A DNA stretch of 64,000 nucleotides, taken from the NCBI GenBank assembly GCA_022559985.1, contig JAFJTR010000080.1, positions 1-64,000 of the forward strand, given 5' to 3'. Origin of the DNA: Parastagonospora avenae f. sp. tritici 18332-5 (Eukaryota; Ascomycota; Dothideomycetes; Pleosporales; Phaeosphaeriaceae). The position numbers were made by a program, and so were the translations under genes. The notes beneath the pieces were generated by a model. It was not told the DNA's origin. It searched no databases and saw only the letters and a program-made list of their open reading frames with translations. Positions 9,595-19,480 of this stretch are shown piece by piece; position 1 is the stretch's first letter; the number at the start of each line of letters is the position of its first letter.

Positions 9595-11112
9595 ATGGAG
9601 CCTTATACGCCCAAAAACCACGAATTGGCAGTACGAAAGCTCGCCACTGAAGTTGCAGGCTTCCACGCAGCTCACACCCCCTTTCGAATTAATCATGGAT
9701 CGACCAACTCCACACGCCGTCGCGACCCAAGTACTCCACAGTTACACATATCACATCTCAATCACATCTTGGCAATCGACACAGACTCCAAGATTGCGAC
9801 TGTTGAGCCAAGTGTTCCGCTGGACCTCCTGGTGTCTGAAAGCTTACAGCTAGGCTTTATGCCCCTGGTTGTGATGGAATTTCCTGGGATCACCGTCGGA
9901 GGTGGATTCTCTTGTGCTAGCGGGGAGAGCACCGGCTGGAAAGAAGGACTTTTTGACTGTAGTATTGAAGAGATTGAGATGATATTGGGTAATGGCGATA
10001 TTGTGCGAGCCACAAAGAATGGGAAAAATTCCGACCTGTTCGACGGTGCCAGGTGTACCCTTGGATCTATAGGGGTGATCACGTTGCTCAAAGTTCGTCT
10101 GACTGAAACCAAAGATGCGGTGCAATTGACGTACCACCATACTTCGAGTGTCAACGAGACTATCAATCGCCTGTCTAGTATGTGCGAGAAACGGAACGCA
10201 AGTTTTGACTTCATCGAAGCTATACAATATAGCATACAGCATGGAGTCATCATAACGGGACGGCATGTTTCCTACACATCTCCTGAAACTAGGGGCGTTC
10301 TACGTCAACGTTTTGATCGGGCAATCGATCCTTGGTTCTATATGCATGCTCGAGAGACTTTCGAGTCTTACACAGACATCATTCCGACACAAAGTTACCT
10401 TTTCCGGCATGATCGCGGGGCCTTCTGGAGTGGAGACGTGTTTTTTAATTACTACGGTTTGCCGAACAATCGATTTTTTCGATGGCTACTAAATCCTATC
10501 ATGACGGCGCGTGCGATCTACAAAGCCATGTTGGCTGTAGATTCCGCCGACGGCGCTATCGTGCAGGATCTTTTGCTTCCAGTAGACACCTCTGAAGCCT
10601 TCATCCAATATGTCGATAAGGAACTGAATATCTGGCCATTGTGGATATGTCCGACTCTCAAGAAAGAGGGTGCCGAGAAAGTTGTGGGCTGGCCATTCTA
10701 CAAAACGAACGACGAGGCCAACGCTGTGTCAAAGAAAAAGGGGGAGTTGACGTTGAACTTCGGAGTCTGGGGTCCTACTGATCCTGCACCCGCAGTGGTC
10801 CGCAAAACCAACAGAGATTTGGAGCAGAAACTCCGAGAGTTGCGCGGGATGAAAGTACCTTATGCTGCCAACTTCTACACCGAGGACGAGTTTTGGAGTC
10901 TCTATGACCGCCCTAAATACGATGACCTGCGGAAGAGATGGCATGCAGAGGCATTGCCAAGTATGTATGAGAAAGTGCGTAGGGTACAGACTCAAGACAT
11001 CGGCAGAGAAGAAGAGACGAAAGAGCCCGAGGGACAGACTTGGAAGGAGGCTGTATTGACGACCTGGCCGCTAGGAGGTCTGTACCAAACCTATCACGTG
11101 CTTTTCCGATAG
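9595..11112 (+). CDS. FAD-linked oxidoreductase, delta(24)-sterol reductase (DHCR24)-like
   Basis: Single-exon protein of 505 residues from the vanillyl-alcohol-oxidase/FAD-linked oxidase superfamily, closest in layout to DHCR24/DIMINUTO. Members bind FAD and reduce or oxidise sterol side chains or other lipids; the substrate here is unknown. The FAD-binding half shows ATVEPSVPLDLLVSESLQLG, then PLVVMEFPGITVGGGFSC and the ESTGWKEGLFD segment, followed by LGNGDIVRAT and GARCTLGSIGVITLLKVRL. The C-terminal half has DVFFNYYGLPNNRFFRWLLNP, PLWICPTLK and YAANFYTEDEFWSLYD, as in sterol reductases. No clear signal peptide is visible. The ATG at 9595 follows a TATA word by about 50 bp. The gene lies alone between longer spacers. 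Confidence 0.85.
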   Translation: MEPYTPKNHELAVRKLATEVAGFHAAHTPFRINHGSTNSTRRRDPSTPQLHISHLNHILAIDTDSKIATVEPSVPLDLLVSESLQLGFMPLVVMEFPGITVGGGFSCASGESTGWKEGLFDCSIEEIEMILGNGDIVRATKNGKNSDLFDGARCTLGSIGVITLLKVRLTETKDAVQLTYHHTSSVNETINRLSSMCEKRNASFDFIEAIQYSIQHGVIITGRHVSYTSPETRGVLRQRFDRAIDPWFYMHARETFESYTDIIPTQSYLFRHDRGAFWSGDVFFNYYGLPNNRFFRWLLNPIMTARAIYKAMLAVDSADGAIVQDLLLPVDTSEAFIQYVDKELNIWPLWICPTLKKEGAEKVVGWPFYKTNDEANAVSKKKGELTLNFGVWGPTDPAPAVVRKTNRDLEQKLRELRGMKVPYAANFYTEDEFWSLYDRPKYDDLRKRWHAEALPSMYEKVRRVQTQDIGREEETKEPEGQTWKEAVLTTWPLGGLYQTYHVLFR

Positions 11113-11563
11113 GTACCCATGTGGTACATACATACACCCGTGTAAAATCGAGCTTGGCTTCTTTGCTAGAGATCTTCAGAGAAATGAGCAAACACAGCAG
11201 GCGAGTGCCTCTTCGCATTGCAAAACATGCAAAGGTTCTCCCATCCATAACCTAACCAGTATGTGATGACATGGAGTTGAGAGAGCGACGGGAGCGATAT
11301 TAGGGTGTAGCTCGATGTTCGGTTGAGTGGGGCGCTTCCCCATTCTCCACGGCGCTAAACTAGCTTGACAGGGAGAGCTGCACAAGCCACGCCTGTAGTG
11401 ATGAGGGGAAGCTCCGTGGCTTCTCATTACACCAACCACGTCCACCTCTTCATCGACAACACCTCTTACCTTCACGTGTACTCTACCCAGCCCGCCCTCA
11501 AATCGACAATTTTCATTTGAATCGAAGCTCAATTTGGTCACCCTCTGCATCATCACCGCCACT
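11113..11563. other. Intergenic region
   Basis: About 450 bp with a CT/CA-rich leader next to the NIPSNAP start. No other feature is recognised. Confidence 0.5.
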
Positions 11564-12720
11564 ATGCTCGCTCGCCGTGCCTGCGCGCGTACGCTCCATA
11601 GCCTCTCCGCCCCACAGGCTTCTGCACCCCATGCGCGTTACTTCTCTGCCGTTGCAGCTGCACAGGGGCCTCGGGCTCCTTCTCTCGGTGACATCACGCC
11701 AGACAGTGCTGCTAGCTTCAGCAAGAAACAGCAAGAGTTCCGCGAGGGCTTGGTCGCCGCACAGAAGCAAAGGGAACAACAGGAAAGTACGTATCCCAGC
11801 TCTCTACGGCTCTCGAGTGGTGCTTGATGCACTCTCTACACTGCGCCGCTCACCGCGCTAACGTCGAGAGCAGAAGAAGCCCGCGACCGCGAACACGAGA
11901 CCGGCAAGAAGAAGAGTGGAGCCCTTACATCACTAATATACGGTACACCCGAAGGCCGAGAGCTCGACAAGGACATGGAGCGCAGCTTCTCGCAAGTCCT
12001 GGCTCGTGGCAAGTATGTCCATTCAATCGTCTTTCACGAGGTAAAGCCGGATAAGGTGGATGAGTATACAGAGCTGGTTGGCAACTGGTACCCAAAGATG
12101 GCCTCTCTCCCAGAGAACAAGGTACATCTTGTTGGTAGCTGGAGGACGGAGGTTGGCGATTGCAACACATTCGGTGAGTCTCCCTGCACCAAAGCAACAC
12201 GTGTCCGTCATTGTACTTACGCTCTGGATAATCAGTACATATTTGGGAGTACCAGCGGTACGAGGGCTACCATCAGTCACTACACAACATACAAAGCCAT
12301 GCCGAGTTTGCGGACTTCGATGGGAAGCTGAAGAAGCTGATCACCTCGAAGCACTCTTCTCTCATGCAGGAATTCTCCTTCTGGCCCACTACCTCACCCC
12401 GCCAGCTAGGCGGACTTTTTGAGCTTCGCTCGTACACCCTACACCCAGGAAACCTACTAGAATGGGAGACGCACTGGCGCAAGGGCTTGAAGGCTCGCCG
12501 AGAAGTTATGGAAGGGGTCGGTGCATGGTTTGTGCAGATTGGCGAACTGAACACGGTGCACCATCTGTGGCAGTTTGCGGATCTAGAACAACGCAAAATC
12601 CGCCGCGAACAGAGCTGGAGTGTAGAAGGTTGGGGTGAGACGGTTCACAAGACAGTGCCACTCATTCAGTCGATGAAAAGCAGGATCCTGACCCCTTGTC
12701 CATGGAGCCCAGTGGCTTAG
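11564..12720 (+). CDS. NIPSNAP family mitochondrial protein
   Basis: Conserved mitochondrial protein with tandem ferredoxin-like (dimeric alpha-beta barrel) NIPSNAP domains. Family members are matrix proteins linked to mitochondrial quality control; the biochemical activity is unsettled. Exons are 11564-11786, 11874-12173 and 12236-12720 (introns 87 and 62 bp), giving 335 residues. The N-terminus MLARRACARTLHS is Arg/Ser-rich without acidic residues, typical of an import presequence. Domain one carries ALTSLIYGTPEGRELDKDME, YVHSIVFHEVKPDKVDEY and VHIWEYQRYEGYHQS (across the last junction). Domain two carries LGGLFELRSYTLHPGNLLEW, then VHHLWQFADLEQRK. A longer frame with an upstream ATG at 11534 exists, but the presequence begins naturally at 11564. 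Confidence 0.9.
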
Positions 12721-13160
12721 GCGGATCGGTGGGACGGTAGGCTTTACTGAGCCTCTTTGCGAATGCGGTTGCAAGATGTCAGAAACTTCCAAGATCAAGT
12801 AGGTACAGGTGTGCGGCACCAAAAAGTCACTTCGCGCAACTGCAATAAGTAGGGCTCGAGAGCAAGCACGATACCACACACACCAGTCAAAATAATCTGT
12901 TAAGCGTTTTACAGCGCCCTGTATACCACAATGAAATGCTTTCCGAGTGCGGCATCAGATGGGAAATCCGATGGGAAAGAACTTGACAGACGTTGTTCCA
13001 TGCTTTTGGGAAGTGGGGCTCACGTCATCGCTTCCGTGTGATCACAAGCTAAGAGCCCTGTCCTTTCAACACTCAAGAACTCGACTTCTTGCATTGACGG
13101 CACCGACACCTAACAACTGCCAACAACTACTGCGCATCACCACGGCGCACTCCATTTGCG
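12721..13160. other. Intergenic region
   Basis: About 440 bp between tandem genes. A small open frame at 12947 is unsupported. The right end is the leader of the phosphotransferase gene. Confidence 0.5.
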
Positions 13161-14623
13161 ATGGTCTACATACGTCAAGACAAACTCCCCAAACTCAACG
13201 AGTACAAATACTCTGGCGTCGACCATAGCCTGCTTTCGCGCTATGTTCTCAAACCTTTCTATACCCATGTGGTGATTCACTGCTTCCCTATGTGGATGGC
13301 GTAAGTTACGGACCGATGCACAACTTGAGCTGCGCTGACCTGATTACACATAGACCGAACCTCGTGAGTTTCCTCGTACCGTACATTTCAACAAGACAGT
13401 CGACGCCATGTTCTTCCTCCCCAGCTGACGCGTATGTGACAGATCACACTATCCGGCTTCGGCTTTGTAGTCGCGAATTTCCTGACGATGCTTTGGTATA
13501 CGCCTACCTTGGACCAGGATTGTCCACCATGGGTATATGCCAGTTGGGCAATCGGCCTGTTCCTATACCAGACATTCGATGCTGTTGACGGCAGTCAAGC
13601 CCGCAGAACACATCAGAGTGGGCCATTGGGTGAATTGTTCGACCACGGTGTTGATGCCATCAATACAACACTGGAGGTACTACTGTTTTCGGCGACGATG
13701 AACCTGGGCCAGGGATGGAAAACACTCCTTACGCTATTTGCCTGTGAGTGCTGCATATGGGACTCTCTTGAAGCTGACTCATTGCTAATGAGCAAAGCAT
13801 CCTTGACATTCTACGTTCAGACTTGGGACGAATACCACACCCATACCTTGACTTTGGGCGTGATCTCCGGACCTGTCGAAGGAATCGTAACGCTGTGTAT
13901 TGTCTATGCTCTCACAGCCTACCTGGGTGGTGGCAGTTTTTGGCAGCAATCCATGTTCGAGAGTCTTGGTCTGACGAAGTACGACTTCATACCTTCTGTC
14001 CTATACAACCTGGCTTGGAACGAATGGTACATGGTCTATGCGGGATTCATTCTTGTATTCAACACGGTCTCGAGGTATGTTTGATGACCACTTTGCCCTC
14101 CAAGTTATGTTGCTAAGTACTGCATAGTGCAATGAATGTCATGGAAGCGCGTCGCGCACGAGGCCAGAAGGCTCGCGATGCTCTTCTTGGCCTCCTCACA
14201 TTTGCTGCTGCCTGGACACTCATTCCTGCCTATCTGTACCTGCAGCCCATGATTCTTCACAATCATCTGGTGCCCTTTATCTTCTACGCTGGCCTCGTTA
14301 ACGCCTATTCCGTGGGACGGATGATCATCTCGCACTTGACCAAATCCCGCTTTCCACGGGGCAATGTCCTCATCTATCCGCTCATATACGGAGTTATTGA
14401 CTCGTTGGGGCCATGGCTGCAAGAGCATATCGGCGTGGGCTGGCCAAGCGCTCTGGGAGACGATGTCTATCAGGTCGCATTCGTATTTATGTGCTTGGGA
14501 CTGAGCGTAGGTGTACATGGCAGCTTCATTGTGGACGTTATCTGGACCATTTGTGACTACCTGGATATCTGGTGTCTCACGATCAAGTACCCGTACCAGA
14601 ACACGGAGAAGAAGGAAGACTGA
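13161..14623 (+). CDS. CDP-alcohol phosphotransferase (choline/ethanolamine phosphotransferase)
   Basis: Integral ER/Golgi membrane enzyme that transfers phosphocholine or phosphoethanolamine from the CDP-alcohol to diacylglycerol, the last step of the Kennedy pathway. Five exons: 13161-13300, 13354-13363 (only 10 nt), 13443-13743, 13798-14074 and 14128-14623, giving 407 residues. The catalytic motif DAVDGSQARRTHQ...GELFDHGVD fits D-x2-DG-x2-AR-x8-G-x3-D-x3-D exactly. The N-terminus LLSRYVLKPFYTHVV, the segment PNLITLSGFGFVVANF and TFYVQTWDEYHTHTL are typical of the EPT1/CPT1 family. Several hydrophobic segments follow. Substrate choice between choline and ethanolamine cannot be read from the sequence. 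The 10-nt exon is required to join PMWMAPNL to ITLSG in frame. Confidence 0.92.
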
Positions 14624-14860
14624 GGCGAATCGAGCGAGCGTATATTCATGGCTAGTTAGCAAAATCTCCAATTAATGATAATGCTTGAATTTTGTACTTC
14701 GCAGCATACCTAGGTAAATCAGACGAGCAAGAATGGCGCTAGAGCGGACGCGGATGGCGCGTGCATTCTGATTCTTGGCTGGCGGACCTCCGCGAGCGCT
14801 CCGCATCTGCAACCCTGCATTCTAAGCAGCTCACTTTACTCCAACCACTTTTACTCGGTC

Positions 14861-16247
14861 ATGACCGCCATGGCGGGTTCTGGTGTCAACCAAGCCGTGA
14901 CTAAGGATGGAGGCGCATACAACAAGCTCCAGCGACCGCAAGACTACTTAATGTCCACATCTATTCCTCCACCACGAAAGAACACAACACACGTTGGCGC
15001 GCCCGCCCCACCGTTCAATAGCAAGCGAAAGCACGACAAAGCAGACAACAGCATCCAGCACAAGCGCGCCAAGCTCGAACAGACGGAGGACGGATATGCG
15101 AATGCTAGAAGTTGGACCGTGAATAAGTCATCCCGACGCACAAAGTTTGGCATCCAGGTGGAGCTGCCGGGTCTTGACGAAGACGGTTCATCGGACGATG
15201 GCATTGGAGAAGCATTGGCCTATCTTCGCGAAGTGAGGTGAGTGGACTACACGACATTATATACAAGAATTGTAGCTAATCTGAACAAACAGATCAGAAG
15301 CATCCGCTATCCCCGATTTGCTGGGGGCTAGTATTACGCATGCTCACGGCTCAAATCAACATCACAGACACGCCGTTTTTAGGGAAGGCACGTGGATCGC
15401 CATCGATGAGGATCTCGAGTATCAGGACAAGGAAGAAGATAGCGAACAGTCAATCGTTTCCGACGCACAAAATCGACTGCATCAACTGCTGCTCAAGCGA
15501 TTCTACTGTCTTCGTGCAGCACTTGCAGCAGCCGCAAATGCTAAATGTACCACCGAAACCCCTATGTCTCCAGGTATAACTTCGGGATCCTGGTTTGATA
15601 CTTTGGAGACGGAATATCCTAGGCTCAACCATGTCGCGCGCTTGAAAAGCACGACATTGTATGCTGCCGTGAAGAGATGTGCAAATACCATCGAACAGGC
15701 AACAACCATCTCCCCACAATTCAGCTGCTGGATATGGACTTTACTGGCTTTGGTCGGGGATGTCGGGACTTTGGATAATGACAAAATCAGCAGGATCAGG
15801 GATATGGCGCAGATGGCTGGGCTTCTCAAAGTACGACTGTACGAAGCCAGCACTTGTCACCACCAAGCTGAAAATGGCATCGAAGGACATGATGACAGCG
15901 GGTCTGTAGGCTCTGATGACATGTTCCTGTCCTCTCAAGAAAGCGCGATACCAGCTGGCGAAGAGATCACCGATGTCCAAAAAGCACGAGAACGTCTGCT
16001 CACACAGCTAGGGGACCGCCTCGTGCAACCCCAATTGCCGACAACAGACATCCTTCCAGATGCCGAGGCACAACGCTCAGAAGTGGGCGGATCGGAAGAC
16101 AGGGACGACGGACATGGAGGCGGTGCTAGTTCTGGTCAGGGAAGCGGGCCTGACTTGAACACACGAGTCGCCATCGATATGATCCTGACGATTGTGGCGG
16201 AGTGCTTTGGGCAAAGAGACCTTTTAATGTATAGGCAGCGGTGGTGA
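14861..16247 (+). CDS. Gemin2/SIP1-like protein (SMN-complex-type snRNP assembly factor)
   Basis: Exons 14861-15237 and 15293-16247 (55-bp intron, GTGAGT to ACAG) encode 443 residues. The C-terminal part resembles Gemin2/SIP1: a helical region with RLHQLLLKRFYCLR, WFDTLETEYPRLN, FSCWIWTLLALVG and RIRDMAQMAGLLKVRLYE. It ends in NTRVAIDMILTIVAECFGQRDLL, comparable to the FDQRDL end of Gemin2. That family helps load Sm proteins onto spliceosomal snRNAs. The N-terminal 120 residues are basic and disordered (FNSKRKHDKADN), and an acidic Gly-rich insert (DRDDGHGGG) lies near residue 390. The assignment rests on remembered motif resemblance, so it is moderate. It is followed 204 bp later by the HisRS gene in the same direction. 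Confidence 0.65.
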
Positions 16248-16451
16248 GTAGCAGGCAACTTTGCGACAGATTTCGGTAGAGAGTTTCGTGATACCCCTCA
16301 TAGCATTCACATTAGAGTCTCAACTTTGACGTCTTGTTTCTACAGCGATTACCAGGCAACGTGCACGGACCAATTCGCGAAGCTCAGCTTTTGTAAACGC
16401 GCGCTTGCTCGTTGTCTGGTTGCTCATAGTAATTGAGTCACTTCTCTGCTC

Positions 16452-18113
16452 ATGCTGCTCCCACCCCACTTCGCCCGCCCCGCGTTCTTCCTCTACGCTT
16501 CCCGACGCATTACCACCCACCGCAAATTTATCACCGCGCAATATCGTGCGTATTTCTCCCCTCTGCGCCTTTACTGCAACCAGTCTTTGGTGGGGTTCGA
16601 TGACGATATGGGCAAGGAAGACAAAGCCAGTAAAAACTTCAACTTGAAGGTGCCCAAGGGCACGCGCGACTGTACGTCCATTGCGCGCCGACCTGCCCCT
16701 CGCGTCAATCACTAACAGACATAGGGACCGGCGAAGATGCCGCCCTCCGCGACCGTCTCTTCGACACTGTGACCGACGTCTTCAAGCGCCACGGCGCCAC
16801 GACCCTCGATACGCCAGTCTTCGAGCTGAAGGAGATACTGAGCGGCAAGTATGGTGAGGACTCAAAACTCATCTATGATTTGCAGGATCAGGGTGGGGAA
16901 CTATGCTCGCTGCGTTACGATTTAACCGTACCACTTGCGCGCTGGCTCGCCATGAACCCTAGCGTGCAGAGCTTCAAGCGCTACCAAATCGCCAAAGTAT
17001 ACCGCCGCGACCAGCCTGCCATGACAAAAGGACGGCTTAGGGAGTTCTACCAATGCGACTTCGACATTGCCGGCTCCTACGATGCCATGATTCCCGACGC
17101 CGAGGTCCTCAAGATCGCAACAGACGTCTTTGATTCTCTCAAATGGGAGTCCTATACGATCAAGATCAACCACAGGAAAGTGCTTGACGGGATTTTCAAA
17201 GCCGCTGGTGTACCGGAGAACTTGATACGACCCATCAGTTCAGCGGTGGACAAGTTGGACAAGGTAATATATAATAGGCTCTATAGGTAACAACTTTACT
17301 GACGCGACTTAGCTGCCGTGGGCCGAAGTTAAGAAGGAAATGGAGACAAAAGGCCTTGACTCAGTAGTTGCAGATAAAGTTGGACACTGGGTACAGAGAA
17401 AAGGCGGCGATGATATCATCGAGTTTCTCAAGACAGATGAGGCGCTGTCTAAGAACGAGGATATCTGCAAAGGCGTACAAGATATGGAAAAGCTGTTCGC
17501 GTATTTAGATGCGTTCGGCGCCCGAAAGCGAATATCGTTCGACTTGTCCTTGGCCAGGGGTCTCGACTACTATACCGGCGTCATCTATGAGGTCGTCACG
17601 GAGGGGTCTGCACCACGGGTACAGGGAGAACAGCAAGAGATTGGTGTCGGAAGTGTTGCAGCTGGTGGCCGCTACGACGAATTGGTGGGAATGTTCAGCG
17701 GAAAGCCCATTCCTTGTGTTGGTATCTCATTTGGTATCGACCGCATCATGAGCATCATGAAAGCAAAGGGACAGTCGACGCAGCGTGCCAAAGACGTCGA
17801 CGCGTTTGTCATGGCATTTGGCGGAAAGGGATTCACCGGCATGTTGACGGAACGTATGCAAGTTGCCCAAGAGCTGTGGGCTGCTGGCCTCAAGGCAGAA
17901 TTCTCCTACAAGGCCAAGCCCAAGCTACCGCAACAGTTCAAGCAGGCAGAGTCGGCGGGTGTTCCACTTGCTGTCATTCTTGGTGAAGATGAGCTGAAGA
18001 ACGGCAAGGTTAAAATCAAAGTCTTGGGCATCAAGGACGAGAACGACCCGGAAAAGGATGGTGTTCTTGTCGATAGGGCTAGCATGGTTGAGGAGATTCG
18101 AAAGAGACTTTGA
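16452..18113 (+). CDS. HTS1: Histidyl-tRNA synthetase, probably dual mitochondrial/cytosolic
   Basis: Class II aminoacyl-tRNA synthetase that charges tRNA-His. Exons 16452-16671, 16725-17263 and 17313-18113 (introns 53 and 49 bp) give 519 residues. Motif 1 region: LRDRLFDTVTDVFKRHGATTLDTPVFE. Motif 2: KVYRRDQPAMTKGRLREFYQCDFDI. HisRS-specific motifs: LARGLDYYTGVIYEV and AAGGRYDELV. Motif 3: GISFGIDRIMS. The anticodon-binding domain is C-terminal (AELWAAGLKAEF, LAVILGEDELKNGKVKIK). The first ATG (16452) adds an Arg/Phe-rich presequence (PHFARPAFFLYASRRITTH). A second in-frame ATG at 16608 (Met53) starts MGKEDKASKNFNLKVPKGTRD, the normal cytosolic start. Yeast HTS1 makes both isozymes from one gene this way, so dual targeting by alternative starts is inferred. 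Confidence 0.94.
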
Positions 18114-18450
18114 AGACAGGAGCAGCCCAGAGGCCGACTACGAGGACAGACAAAAAATGACCAGATACCCATAGACGATAACAAACGTACACAACGACCA
18201 ACTGTCACAGCTATACCGGGCTCCGCGGCAACCACAAAAAAGTGACATATGCCTCGAGTCGCTGGTGATGTTTCCTATAATATTGACTGAAGTTCGAAAT
18301 TTGTGATTGTCGATGCCTGACATCGAAGGTTTTAATTACCCACGAGTGCTCTAGGTATATACAGATGGGTCTTTGCAAAAAACAGGAAACCTTAGAGGGC
18401 TTTGACTCATCTATGAGTGAATTTGAAGCGTCACGGCTAGCCACGACCTT
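18114..18450. other. Convergent 3' intergenic region
   Basis: 337 bp between the ends of two convergent genes (HisRS, plus; small mitochondrial protein, minus). It is probably 3'UTR sequence. No gene is seen. Confidence 0.5.
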
Positions 18451-19051
18451 TCAGTATCCGTCCTTGCCCCACTTGTTGTAGGTGTCGTGGAGCTCCTGTA
18501 GTCGGGTCAATACAGCTGATACACGGTTGAAGTGCACTTCCATACCTTGGGGAGTGTCACGTTGGGGATGACCACCACGTTCAGAGCCGAAGGCGCGTCC
18601 TTCTTGACACTAGTGTCACCTCCGGGGTGGTATTGGTAGGGACCGGTGCTTCCACCTTGTTTCCAGGGCTCGCTGCCTTCGGCCTTGGCGACAGCTCGCT
18701 CAGACGAGGCGCTGGTAGGAGAGCGGGCTAGACTCAGTCAGCACAAAGATGTCTGCACCCTATGTGCCTGCTATCAGTGCTCACAAAAGTGCCATCCTGC
18801 TAGGCCAAAGACACCACTCATGATGGCCAGGAGGACCTGTCGCAGCCAATTAGCTCGTGATAGCGTCCTGGGAGAAGCTTGAATCTGCTGCATACATAGA
18901 GCTCCGGGTCGCGCTTGGCTCCGGTCTGGAGCGCCTGCTTGCCAGCTTCTCTCTCCCCCTCGGCGGCGGCGCTGGCCCAGCGACGGGTCACAGGAGAGGC
19001 GCGAAGGCGGGGAGTAGCGCGGAAGGCAGAGCGGGCGACAAAGGAAGACAT
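18451..19051 (-). CDS. Small conserved mitochondrial membrane protein, function unknown
   Basis: Four exons read on the minus strand: 19051-18896, 18836-18785, 18727-18546 and 18495-18451 (introns 59, 57 and 50 bp), giving 144 residues. The N-terminus MSSFVARSAFRATPRLRASP is a strong mitochondrial presequence. A single hydrophobic segment VLLAIMSGVFGLAGWHF follows about residue 53. The tail reads PYQYHPGGD, then APSALNVVVIPNVTLPKELH and ends DTYNKWGKDGY. The pattern suggests a one-span inner-membrane protein, perhaps a small accessory subunit of a respiratory complex, but I cannot name it. Every junction keeps frame, so the gene model is solid although single exons are too short to stand out. 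It is divergent from the Erf2-type gene. Confidence 0.85.
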
Positions 19052-19480
19052 GGTGCCTGGTTCCGGGGAGCGTACGTCTGTTGTGGGGGGGGGAATGCGG
19101 GATGCTTTACGTCGGAGCGACCAGTGGTTCGATGTCGAAACTCAGCAGCGAGCGGTTGCCAAGCTTGCACGGGTCCTGCGTCACTGGCGAGGCTAGCCTC
19201 ACGCAGCATAGCGAGACATGGCCCGGGGGGTCCTTGCAGCAGCGACGGCATCAACCTCACGCCCCTTTTGCAATCTTCGTTGTCGCAAAGCCAGCCCGCA
19301 TCACAACACGCCGATTCACGGCACTGCGACCGCCCCCCGCTGCCGCCGAAATCACACGCTCCTTCCCACCCCGTCGCTCCTTCCTCCCAATCTCCTATCC
19401 TCTCGGACCCGCGCCCTTCCCTTCCTCCATGTCATGCAGCTGGTAACGACGTGCACTGCGACCGCGACACCCTCCAGGCC
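19052..19480. promoter_or_regulatory. Shared divergent promoter (mitochondrial protein / DHHC transferase)
   Basis: 429 bp between two divergent start codons. The right half is CT-rich, as in fungal 5' leaders. A long open frame runs through it but lacks an ATG in the DHHC frame before 19481. Confidence 0.45.

Noticed and set aside
18857..19480. Open frame continuing upstream of the DHHC transferase
   Set aside because: No ATG occurs in this frame before 19481, and it overlaps the first exon of the divergent mitochondrial protein gene.
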